64,000 nt of DNA from Sphingopyxis sp. (GTDB lineage: Bacteria; Pseudomonadota; Alphaproteobacteria; Sphingomonadales; Sphingomonadaceae), in the NCBI RefSeq assembly GCF_016793825.1, contig NZ_JAEULM010000017.1, forward strand, positions 1-64,000, written 5' to 3'. A program made the translations under genes and the position numbers. The notes under the pieces are model-generated. The model saw nothing but the letters and a program-made list of their open reading frames with translations. It searched no databases and had not been told where the DNA came from. Positions 57,533 through 64,000 of this stretch are shown here, piece by piece. Position 1 is the stretch's first letter. Each line of letters begins with the position of its first letter.

Positions 57533-58324
57533 TCAGGCGGCCAGTTGCGGGGTGAACAACAGGCTCTGGCTGATCGCCGCGCGGACGGTATTTTCGCCGA
57601 AGGGCTTTGAGATCAGGAAAGTCGGTTCAACGCGATTGCCGGTGAGCAATCGTTCGGGAAACGCGGTGATGAAGATGACCGGCACCGGCGCGATCGCCAA
57701 TATGTCCTGCACGGCGTCTATTCCCGATGACCCGTCGGCAAGCTGGATGTCGGCGAGGACAAGCCCGGCATCGGTGTCGCGGAACGCCGCCACGGCATCG
57801 TCGTGCGTCGTCGCGACGCCGGCGACCTCATGCCCGAGGCTGCGGACGATCTGTTCGAGATCTATCGCGATCAGCGGCTCGTCCTCGATGATCAACACCG
57901 ACGTACGCGCTTCGCGATCCATCTCGCCGACGGCTTCGGCAAGCAATGTTTCGACCATGTCGCAGTGGGTACCGGTGATCGTTGCGGTTTCGGAAACCGA
58001 AAAGCCTTCGAGCGCGGTGAGCAGCAATATCTGGCGACCCAGCGGCGTGATGCGCGCGAGGCGGCGGTTGGCGGCGCGGACGAGCGGGTCGCTCTCGTCG
58101 TCGCCCTCGCCGTCGGACAGGAAGGCGCTTTCCCAGATGCGGTGGAAATTGCGGTAAAGATCGATGCGCGTGTCGGGGCCGGTGCGGAATTCGTCGGGGG
58201 CGGCGACGATGACTTCCAGCGTCGTGTGAACGAAATTGTCGCCATGTTGCTGGCTGCCCGTCAAGGCGCGCGCATAGCGGCGCAGGAACGGCAAATGCCC
58301 GCGGATTTCTTCACCCAAGCTCAT
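57533..58324 (-). CDS. phyR: PhyR, anti-anti-sigma response regulator
   Basis: 263 residues: an EcfG-like sigma domain (about 1-135) with 'LPFLRRYARALTGS' and 'ILLLTALEGFSVSETATITG', then a receiver domain (about 140-255) with E147/D148, phosphorylatable D192 (in LADIQLADG) and K240 (in ISKPF). Phosphorylation exposes the sigma-like part, which takes NepR away from EcfG. It converges on the second ecfG, 16 bases apart, and has an EcfG-like promoter. GAGGGAGAG precedes the ATG. Confidence 0.95.
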   Translation of the reverse strand: MSLGEEIRGHLPFLRRYARALTGSQQHGDNFVHTTLEVIVAAPDEFRTGPDTRIDLYRNFHRIWESAFLSDGEGDDESDPLVRAANRRLARITPLGRQILLLTALEGFSVSETATITGTHCDMVETLLAEAVGEMDREARTSVLIIEDEPLIAIDLEQIVRSLGHEVAGVATTHDDAVAAFRDTDAGLVLADIQLADGSSGIDAVQDILAIAPVPVIFITAFPERLLTGNRVEPTFLISKPFGENTVRAAISQSLLFTPQLAA

Positions 58325-58351
58325 GCGCGCTCTCCCTCTTTCAAGCTGTCA

Positions 58352-58376
58352 TACGCGGCGACGGGCGGTCGGTTCC
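58352..58376 (-). promoter_or_regulatory. EcfG-type promoter of phyR
   Basis: On the minus strand GGAAC (58376-58372), 16 bases, CGTA (58355-58352); the -10 differs from CGTT by one base. A second GGAAC overlaps six bases further out. The start codon follows 28 bases after the -10. Confidence 0.7.
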
Positions 58377-58530
58377 GGTTCCGGTCCGAAAAAGCGGGGT
58401 TTCGGATTGCAACTGTTGTCGCCGCAGTGCGTAGAGTCAGCCGGGACGCGATCGGGCTTGCGCATAGGGGACGGATTTTATCCATTTTCCTTCGCTGCCG
58501 GGCCACCACGCTTTTGTAGGGACCATTTTC

Positions 58531-60069
58531 ATGGCAGAGCGGCCCGCAATGAAGATCGATGCGTCGGCATCGGCAGGAGGCGAGGGGCGGATCTTGCAGG
58601 AAGGTGGCGAACGCGATCCGGTGCAGCGCGAACGCTGGCGACTGGATACGCTGCACGAATACCGGATCATGGATACGGAGCCCGAAGCAGGGTTCGACCG
58701 CGTGACCAAGCTGGTCGCCGACCTGTTCGACGTCCCCATCGCGCTTGTCTCGCTCATCGACGATTGCCGCCAGTGGTTCAAATCGGCGCACGGGCTGGAT
58801 GTTCCCGAAACGACGCGCGATATCAGTTTCTGCCAGTTCGTCGTCACCGAGGAAAAGCCGATGGTGGTGGCCGACGTCCTGGGCGACGCGCGGTTCGCCG
58901 ACAATCCGCTCGTCACCGGAGATCCCTTCATCCGCTTTTATGCCGGGGTTCCCCTGCGCGCCTATAATGGAGCGATCCTGGGCACGCTGTGCATCATCGA
59001 CCGCAAGGAGCGCCAGTCGCCCGACGTCCGCGAGATGGAGCGGCTGGAAGACTTTGCCGCGATCATCATGGCCGAGGCGGAGCTGCGCCGGACGAGCGCC
59101 GAGCGCGATCATGCGCGCCGCGCGCTTGAACGCGCGCTGGATTTCGCGGGCATCGCCACGTGGCAATATGATCCGCGGACCGATCGGCTGCGCACGCAGG
59201 GCGCCGGCGCCGAGCTGTGGGGGTCGGAGTTCGGGGCGACGCTTGCGACAGGCGACGGCTTTTTCGACCTGGTCCATCCCGACGACCGGGCGACGGTGCG
59301 CGCTGTCCTTCAGGAATCGGTCGCGAATGGCACGCCCTATATGGCGGAATATCGGGTTCTGAACCCCGAACGCGGCGTCCGCTGGAACGCGGTCCGCGGG
59401 GACTGGGACGTGCGGTCGAACGACGCCATGCTGACCGGCGTCAGTATCGACATCACCGAACAGAAAAGCCGGCAGGAAAATGCCAATCTGTTGATGCGCG
59501 AGTTGCATCACCGGATGCGCAACCTTTTTGCGACGGTGAGTGCGATCATCTCGCTGACGCGCCATGCGGCGGTCGACGTCGACGATTATGTCGAGCGGAT
59601 CGGCAGCCGCCTCGATGCGCTGAACCGCGCGCAGAATGTGCTGCTCAGCGCGAATTTCATGACGGGATCGATGCATGCGCTGATGCGCGAGGTCGAAGCG
59701 GCCTTTCCCCGTGTCCACTGGTCGGGTCCCGACCTTCTGCTGCCCGAGAATGCACTCGTCGCGATGGCGCTGTTTTTCAACGAGCTCGCGACCAACGCGG
59801 CGAAACACGGGGCGCTGACCGGCGACAAGGGCCGTGTCGAGGTAAGCTGGACGCAAGAGACCGAAGGCGCGGACGATCGCATGTTCCGTCTGACCTGGAC
59901 CGAAAGCGGCGGCGACCGGACGGTGATCGCGCCCGAACGGACGAGCTTCGGCACCTTGCTGATGGAACGCAGCGTCCGCAACAATCTGGGCGGCACGATC
60001 GAACGGCATTGGGAGCCGGCGGGATTGATCGTCGAGATTGCCCTTCCGGCGCGCTGGCGCGAGGCTTGA
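58531..60069 (+). CDS. GAF-PAS HWE/HisKA_2 histidine kinase of the general stress response
   Basis: 512 residues: GAF domain (about 40-180), PAS domain (about 200-310), dimerisation/phosphoacceptor helix with 'ELHHRMRN' (H327 expected) and an ATPase domain with 'FFNELATNAAKHG' (N box) and a C-terminal 'GGTIERHWEPAGLIVEIALP'. No membrane helix: a cytosolic sensor. Kinases of this family phosphorylate PhyR; position beside phyR makes that its likely target. GGGACC precedes the start. Confidence 0.92.
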   Translation: MAERPAMKIDASASAGGEGRILQEGGERDPVQRERWRLDTLHEYRIMDTEPEAGFDRVTKLVADLFDVPIALVSLIDDCRQWFKSAHGLDVPETTRDISFCQFVVTEEKPMVVADVLGDARFADNPLVTGDPFIRFYAGVPLRAYNGAILGTLCIIDRKERQSPDVREMERLEDFAAIIMAEAELRRTSAERDHARRALERALDFAGIATWQYDPRTDRLRTQGAGAELWGSEFGATLATGDGFFDLVHPDDRATVRAVLQESVANGTPYMAEYRVLNPERGVRWNAVRGDWDVRSNDAMLTGVSIDITEQKSRQENANLLMRELHHRMRNLFATVSAIISLTRHAAVDVDDYVERIGSRLDALNRAQNVLLSANFMTGSMHALMREVEAAFPRVHWSGPDLLLPENALVAMALFFNELATNAAKHGALTGDKGRVEVSWTQETEGADDRMFRLTWTESGGDRTVIAPERTSFGTLLMERSVRNNLGGTIERHWEPAGLIVEIALPARWREA

Positions 60070-60086
60070 TCGCGACGGAAGTATTT

Positions 60087-60101
60087 GTTCTCTTTATGTT
60101 C
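60087..60101 (+). promoter_or_regulatory. LexA (SOS) box of the DNA-repair operon
   Basis: GTTCTCTTTATGTTC, an exact GTTC-N7-GTTC, the direct-repeat LexA site of alphaproteobacteria. It ends 19 bases before the radical SAM gene start, in the promoter position. Confidence 0.8.
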
Positions 60102-60119
60102 GCATGATAGGCAGCGGAC

Positions 60120-61370
60120 ATGGCAGCCAAACCGATTCTCGAAAAGCTGGCGGTGCTGGCCGACGCGGCCAAATATGATGCGTCATGTGCCTCGTCGGGC
60201 ACCGTCAAACGCGATTCGGTCGCCAGCAAGGGGATCGGGTCGACCGAGGGAATGGGCATCTGCCACAGCTATGCGCCCGATGGCCGGTGCATCTCGCTGC
60301 TCAAGATCCTGCTCACCAATTTCTGTATCTATGACTGCCGGTTCTGCATCAATCGCGCGTCGAGCAATGTGGAGCGGGCACGGTTCAGCCCGCAGGAGGT
60401 CGTTCGGCTGACGCTCGATTTCTACAAGCGCAACTACATCGAAGGATTGTTCCTGTCGTCGGGCATCATCCGGTCCGAGGATTATACGATGGAGCAGCTT
60501 GTCGAAGTCGCGCGCATCCTGCGCGAAGAGCATCGCTTTGGCGGCTATATTCATTTGAAGACGATTGCGGGCGCCGATCCGGAACTGATCGCGCTGGCGG
60601 GTCTGTATGCCGATCGCCTGTCGACCAATGTCGAACTGCCGACCGCAGCGGGATTGGAGAGCTTCGCGCCCGAGAAAAGGCCCGAGACGATCCGCAAGAC
60701 GATGGCATCGGTGCGCGTCGGTACCGAGGATGCGATCGACGCGGCGAAGAGTCGGCTGATCGGCAAGGCGAAGCCGCCGCGTTTCGCGCCCGCCGGACAA
60801 TCGACGCAGATGATCGTCGGCGCCGATGCGGCGCGCGACGACGACATTCTGGAATCCGCGACGAGCCTCTATTCGGGGTACCGGCTTCGCCGCGTCTATT
60901 ATTCGGCGTACAGTCCGATCCCCGACGCGAGCAGCGACCTGCCGCCTGTGCGGCCGCCCCTGATGCGCGAGCACAGATTGTATCAGGCCGACTGGTTGCT
61001 GCGCTTCTATGGGTTCGAACGCGCGGAGATCATGGAGGGCGCGCGTGGGGGAATGCTCGATCTTGCGATCGATCCGAAGCTCGCCTGGGCGCTCCAGCGG
61101 CGCGAGGTCTTTCCGGTCGATATCAATCGTGCGCCGCGCGAAATGCTGCTGCGCGTGCCGGGGCTCGGGACACGCGCGGTCGACCGTATCATCGCGGCGC
61201 GGCGTCTTGGCAGGCTGCGGCTCGGCGATCTGGCGAAGGTGACCGCAACGGTGAAGAAGCTGCTGCCCTTCATCGTCACCCCAGACTGGCGGCCGGGTAA
61301 CCTGACCGACAGCGCCGGCCTTCGCGCGCGCTTCGCACCGCCGGCCGAACAACTGGCGCTCGCGCTGTGA
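60120..61370 (+). CDS. Radical SAM protein linked to UdgX (putative DNA modification/repair)
   Basis: 416 residues. Radical SAM cluster motif C69-x3-C73-x2-C76 (CIYDCRFC), preceded by 'DGRCISLLKILLTNF', then the TIM-barrel ('GLFLSSGI', 'GYIHLKTIAGAD', 'LSTNVELP') and a C-terminal helix-hairpin-helix DNA-binding region ('MLLRVPGLGTRAVDRIIAARR'). The family is almost always beside the UdgX-containing partner and is annotated as putative DNA modification/repair; the reaction is unknown. Its stop overlaps the next start (GTGA). Led by a LexA box. Confidence 0.92.
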   Translation: MAAKPILEKLAVLADAAKYDASCASSGTVKRDSVASKGIGSTEGMGICHSYAPDGRCISLLKILLTNFCIYDCRFCINRASSNVERARFSPQEVVRLTLDFYKRNYIEGLFLSSGIIRSEDYTMEQLVEVARILREEHRFGGYIHLKTIAGADPELIALAGLYADRLSTNVELPTAAGLESFAPEKRPETIRKTMASVRVGTEDAIDAAKSRLIGKAKPPRFAPAGQSTQMIVGADAARDDDILESATSLYSGYRLRRVYYSAYSPIPDASSDLPPVRPPLMREHRLYQADWLLRFYGFERAEIMEGARGGMLDLAIDPKLAWALQRREVFPVDINRAPREMLLRVPGLGTRAVDRIIAARRLGRLRLGDLAKVTATVKKLLPFIVTPDWRPGNLTDSAGLRARFAPPAEQLALAL

Positions 61371-62794
61371 GGGAGGTGATCCTGAAGGCGCCCGGCGATT
61401 TTGCCGAATGGCGGTGCGCGGCGCGCGGGCTGCTCGCGAGCGGCGTGACGCCCGACGAGGTAAGCTGGCGTGGCGGCGTGGAGGGGGCTTCGCTGTTCGG
61501 CGATGTAGGGTCGGGAGCGCCCGCGGGGCCGCTCAGCCTGCCGCGCGAATTGGTCGAGATTGCCGAACGGGTGATTTGTCATCGCGACCCCGAGGTGCCA
61601 GCGCGACTTTACCGGATCGTCTGGCGCGGGGCGCGCGACCGGCAACTTCTCGCGCGGACGACAGACCGCGAAGTCGCCTGGCTGCGCAGCGCCGACAAGG
61701 CGATCCGCCGCGACGTGCATAAGATGCATGCGTTCGTGCGTTTTCGGCGGCTGGGCGAGGAAGCGGGGCGCGAGAGTTTCGCGGCGTGGTTCGAGCCATC
61801 GCATCGCATCCTGCGGCTGACCGCGCCTTTCTTCCAGCGGCGCTTCTACGGCATGGACTGGGCGATCGTGACGCCGGATGCACGTGCGATCTGGCAGGAC
61901 GAAACGCTCAGCTACGGCCCCGGCGGGTCGAAGGACGAGGTGCCCGAGAGCGATATCGTCGAGGACCAGTGGCGGACCTATTACGGCGCGATTTTCAATC
62001 CCGCGCGGGTCAAGGTCGATGCGATGCGCGCCGAGATGCCGAAGAAATATTGGAAGAATCTGCCTGAGGCGCGGGATATCGCACCGTTGCTCGCGGGGGC
62101 GGAGGCGCGGGTGGAACGCATGCGCGAAGCGGCCGTTTCCATCGCGAACCCTCTGACCGACAAATGGCGGACGCGCGTGCCCGACGAACTGCTGCTCGAC
62201 GATGATGTGAAGACGCTGGACGATCTCGCGCGCGCCGTCGATCGCTGCACGCGCTGTCCGCTGCACTGCCGTGCGACGCAAGGGGTGTCGGGTGAAGGGC
62301 CGGCGGATGCGCGCATCATGGTCGTCGGCGAGCAGCCGGGCGACCAGGAGGATTTGCAGGGGCGGCCCTTTGTCGGCCCCGCCGGGCAGGTGCTGGACGC
62401 GGCGCTGGAGGAAGCGGGGATCGACCGGAGCCGGCTGTTCCTGACGAACGCGGTCAAGCATTTCAAGTTCGAGCCGCGCGGCAAACGCCGTCTCCACCAG
62501 AACCCGACGACGGGCGAGATCGACGTCTGCCGCTGGTGGCTCGACAAGGAACGGGCGTTCGTCCGGCCCGCACTGATCGTCACGCTGGGCGTGAGCGCGC
62601 TGCGCGGGGTAACGGGCAAAAGTGCGCGCATCGCGTCGATGCGTGGCGCGGTGCATGGACTGGAGGGCGGAAGCAAGTTGGTCGCGACGATTCACCCGTC
62701 CTTCCTGCTTCGCCTGCCCGACCGCGAACGCGCGGCCGAAGAGCGTAAGGCCTTCGTTGCCGACCTGATCCGCGCACGGCGGCTCGCCGCCTGA
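61367..62794 (+). CDS. UdgX-family uracil-DNA binding/crosslinking protein, fused form
   Basis: 475 residues. The N-terminal half (about 1-275) is the partner domain seen with the radical SAM protein; the C-terminal half is a family 4-like uracil-DNA glycosylase of the UdgX type: Fe-S cysteines at 294, 297 and 388, 'GEQPGDQED', and the UdgX-specific loop 'KRRLHQNP' with H377, the histidine that bonds covalently to the abasic sugar after uracil excision. 'HPSFLLRLPD' is the second motif. UdgX traps uracil in DNA rather than releasing it. GTG start overlaps the previous stop. Confidence 0.93.
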   Translation: MREVILKAPGDFAEWRCAARGLLASGVTPDEVSWRGGVEGASLFGDVGSGAPAGPLSLPRELVEIAERVICHRDPEVPARLYRIVWRGARDRQLLARTTDREVAWLRSADKAIRRDVHKMHAFVRFRRLGEEAGRESFAAWFEPSHRILRLTAPFFQRRFYGMDWAIVTPDARAIWQDETLSYGPGGSKDEVPESDIVEDQWRTYYGAIFNPARVKVDAMRAEMPKKYWKNLPEARDIAPLLAGAEARVERMREAAVSIANPLTDKWRTRVPDELLLDDDVKTLDDLARAVDRCTRCPLHCRATQGVSGEGPADARIMVVGEQPGDQEDLQGRPFVGPAGQVLDAALEEAGIDRSRLFLTNAVKHFKFEPRGKRRLHQNPTTGEIDVCRWWLDKERAFVRPALIVTLGVSALRGVTGKSARIASMRGAVHGLEGGSKLVATIHPSFLLRLPDRERAAEERKAFVADLIRARRLAA

Positions 62795-63807
62795 TGGCGC
62801 AGGCGAAAACCTGGATCGAGCCGCATTCGGGCGGCATTTACGTCAAGCCTGCCGACCTGTGGATCGACCCCTCGCGCCCGGTCGAACGCGCCGCGGTGAC
62901 GCACGGCCATGCCGACCATGCGCGCAGCGGCCATGGCGCGGTGTTCGCGACCCCCGAAACGCTGGCGATCATGGCCCTGCGCTATGGCGTCGATACCGAG
63001 GCGAGTCACAATCAGGCCTTCGTCTATGGCGACGGCTTCGAGCGCGGCGGGGTGCGCTTTTCCTTCCACCCCGCCGGGCATGTCCTCGGCAGCGCGCAGA
63101 TTTTGATGGAATATGCGGGCGAGCGGATCGTCGTGACCGGCGATTACAAGCGGCGTCCCGACCCGACCTGCGCGCCGTTCGAGGTCGTGCCGTGCGACAT
63201 CTTCGTCACCGAGGCGACCTTTGGCCTGCCGGTGTTCCGCCATCCGCCGACGTCGGGCGAGATCGCCAAGCTGATCGGCGCGGTGCGCGCCGAGCCGGAC
63301 CGTTCGGTGCTTGTCGGCGCCTATGCGCTGGGCAAGGCGCAGCGGGTTATCGCCGAACTGCGCGGCGCGGGGTGGGACGCGCCGATCTTTATCCACGGCG
63401 CGCTTGATCGCATGTGCGCGCTCTATGCGATGCACGGCGTCGACCTTGGCGAGCTGCGGCTGGTGAGCGAGGCCGACAAGGGCGAGATGGCCGGGCAGAT
63501 CGTGCTGGCGCCGCCCTCCGCGCTGAACGACCGCTGGTCGCGGCGGCTGCCCGATCCGGTCACCGCGATGGCGTCGGGGTGGATGCGCGTGCGCCAGCGC
63601 GCGCGGCAGCGGATGGTCGAACTGCCGCTGGTGATTTCCGACCATGCCGACTGGGACGAACTCACCACGACGATCGCCGAGGTGAACCCGGCGGAAAGCT
63701 GGATCACCCATGGCAGCGAGGACGGGCTGCTGCGCTGGTGCGAACTCACCCAGCGCAAGGCGCGCGCGCTGCACCTTGTCGGGCGCGATCTGGAGGAAGA
63801 GGCGTGA
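62794..63807 (+). CDS. Ligase-associated DNA exonuclease (metallo-beta-lactamase fold)
   Basis: 337 residues. Beta-CASP-like metallo-beta-lactamase: H37-x-H39-x-D41-H42 (THGHADH), 'FHPAGHVLGSAQI', 'VTGDYKRRPD', 'TEATFGLPVFRHP' and 'ISDHADWDEL'. Homologues sit next to LigC-type ATP-dependent DNA ligases and process DNA ends. Start overlaps the UdgX stop (TGATG) and its stop overlaps the ligase start (GTGA). Confidence 0.93.
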   Translation: MAQAKTWIEPHSGGIYVKPADLWIDPSRPVERAAVTHGHADHARSGHGAVFATPETLAIMALRYGVDTEASHNQAFVYGDGFERGGVRFSFHPAGHVLGSAQILMEYAGERIVVTGDYKRRPDPTCAPFEVVPCDIFVTEATFGLPVFRHPPTSGEIAKLIGAVRAEPDRSVLVGAYALGKAQRVIAELRGAGWDAPIFIHGALDRMCALYAMHGVDLGELRLVSEADKGEMAGQIVLAPPSALNDRWSRRLPDPVTAMASGWMRVRQRARQRMVELPLVISDHADWDELTTTIAEVNPAESWITHGSEDGLLRWCELTQRKARALHLVGRDLEEEA

Positions 63808-64000
63808 AGCGTTTCGCGGCGCTGATCGACCGGCTGGTCTATACGCGATCGCGCAACAGCAAGCTGGCGCTGATCGTCGATTACCTGCGTCATACGCCCG
63901 ATCCCGACCGCGGCTGGGCGATCGCCGCGCTGACCGAGAGCCTCGACTTTCCGGCGGTGAAGGCGGGCACGGTGCGGGCGCTGCTGGCGACGCGGATCGA
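63804..64000 (+). CDS. ATP-dependent DNA ligase, 5' part only
   Basis: 65 codons before the window end. 'MKRFAALIDRLVYTRSRNSKLALIVDYLRHTPDPDRGWAIAALT' matches the N terminus of the bacterial ATP-dependent DNA ligases that are associated with the exonuclease above and with cisplatin resistance. The nucleotidyltransferase motifs lie beyond the window. GTG start within the exonuclease stop. Confidence 0.88.
   Translation, partial: MKRFAALIDRLVYTRSRNSKLALIVDYLRHTPDPDRGWAIAALTESLDFPAVKAGTVRALLATRI

Noticed and set aside
58321-60009. 562-codon frame opposite the stress histidine kinase
   Set aside because: Antisense shadow; the kinase has intact H and N boxes.
1-64000. tRNA, rRNA, CRISPR array, riboswitch or integrase gene
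   Set aside because: None was recognised on reading; a covariance-model search would be needed to exclude a diverged tRNA or small RNA.

Overview
The window reads as a stretch of chromosome from a GC-rich alphaproteobacterium of the family Sphingomonadaceae, most like Sphingopyxis. The evidence is alphaproteobacterium-specific families (SciP/DUF1153, the PhyR-NepR-EcfG general stress response), TorF-family porins, a GTTC-N7-GTTC LexA box, many overlapping ATGA/GTGA gene junctions, and a recurrent short inverted repeat (core TTGATCCGGG or CGGCGAAAGCCGG) scattered between genes. No rRNA, tRNA or CRISPR array was seen.

Layout. 1-3700 is accessory: the end of an IS21-type element abuts a 5'-truncated type I restriction specificity gene, followed by a translationally coupled HEPN-like protein (RNxxxH motif); behind it lie a convergent two-gene unit with a terminase-like helix-turn-helix protein and an XRE regulator. 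3900-14700 is mostly housekeeping and small unknown genes: an acetyltransferase, a lipoprotein, sciP with a coupled unknown gene, mnmA, a DsbA-like protein, a nuclease, NTF2-like proteins and a GIY-YIG protein. 14700-16500 holds small orphans and an AT-rich island with one foreign-looking gene. 16600-24600 carries nrdB/nrdA (separated by a repeat pair, with NrdR-like boxes upstream), a possible 20-residue gene, a CHASE2-degenerate GGDEF-EAL phosphodiesterase and an acyl-CoA dehydrogenase. 24600-37600 has sua5, an EamA transporter, an S10 peptidase-SDR-thioredoxin run, an acyl-CoA carboxylase subunit, an acyltransferase, an S41 peptidase, a methyltransferase and an ispG operon whose three downstream genes all overlap. 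37700-50900 has two TorF porins with a shared upstream element, creD, a lactate-type dehydrogenase, an oxidoreductase-amidohydrolase-dehydrogenase operon, ilvA and a thioesterase. 51000-55300 has a MarR-S41 peptidase pair behind a 32-bp perfect palindrome, and several secreted proteins.

55300-60100 is a general stress response locus: nepR-ecfG on one strand, then a BLUF blue-light receptor and a second EcfG sigma factor on the other, phyR, and a GAF-PAS HWE/HisKA_2 histidine kinase. EcfG-type promoters (GGAAC-N16-CGTW) precede nepR and phyR, so the system probably feeds back on itself; the BLUF gene suggests a light input.

60080 to the window end is a tightly overlapping DNA-repair operon behind a perfect alphaproteobacterial LexA box: a radical SAM protein, a UdgX-type uracil-DNA crosslinking protein, a ligase-associated exonuclease and the start of an ATP-dependent DNA ligase. 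With the stress locus next door it is the most interesting part of the window.
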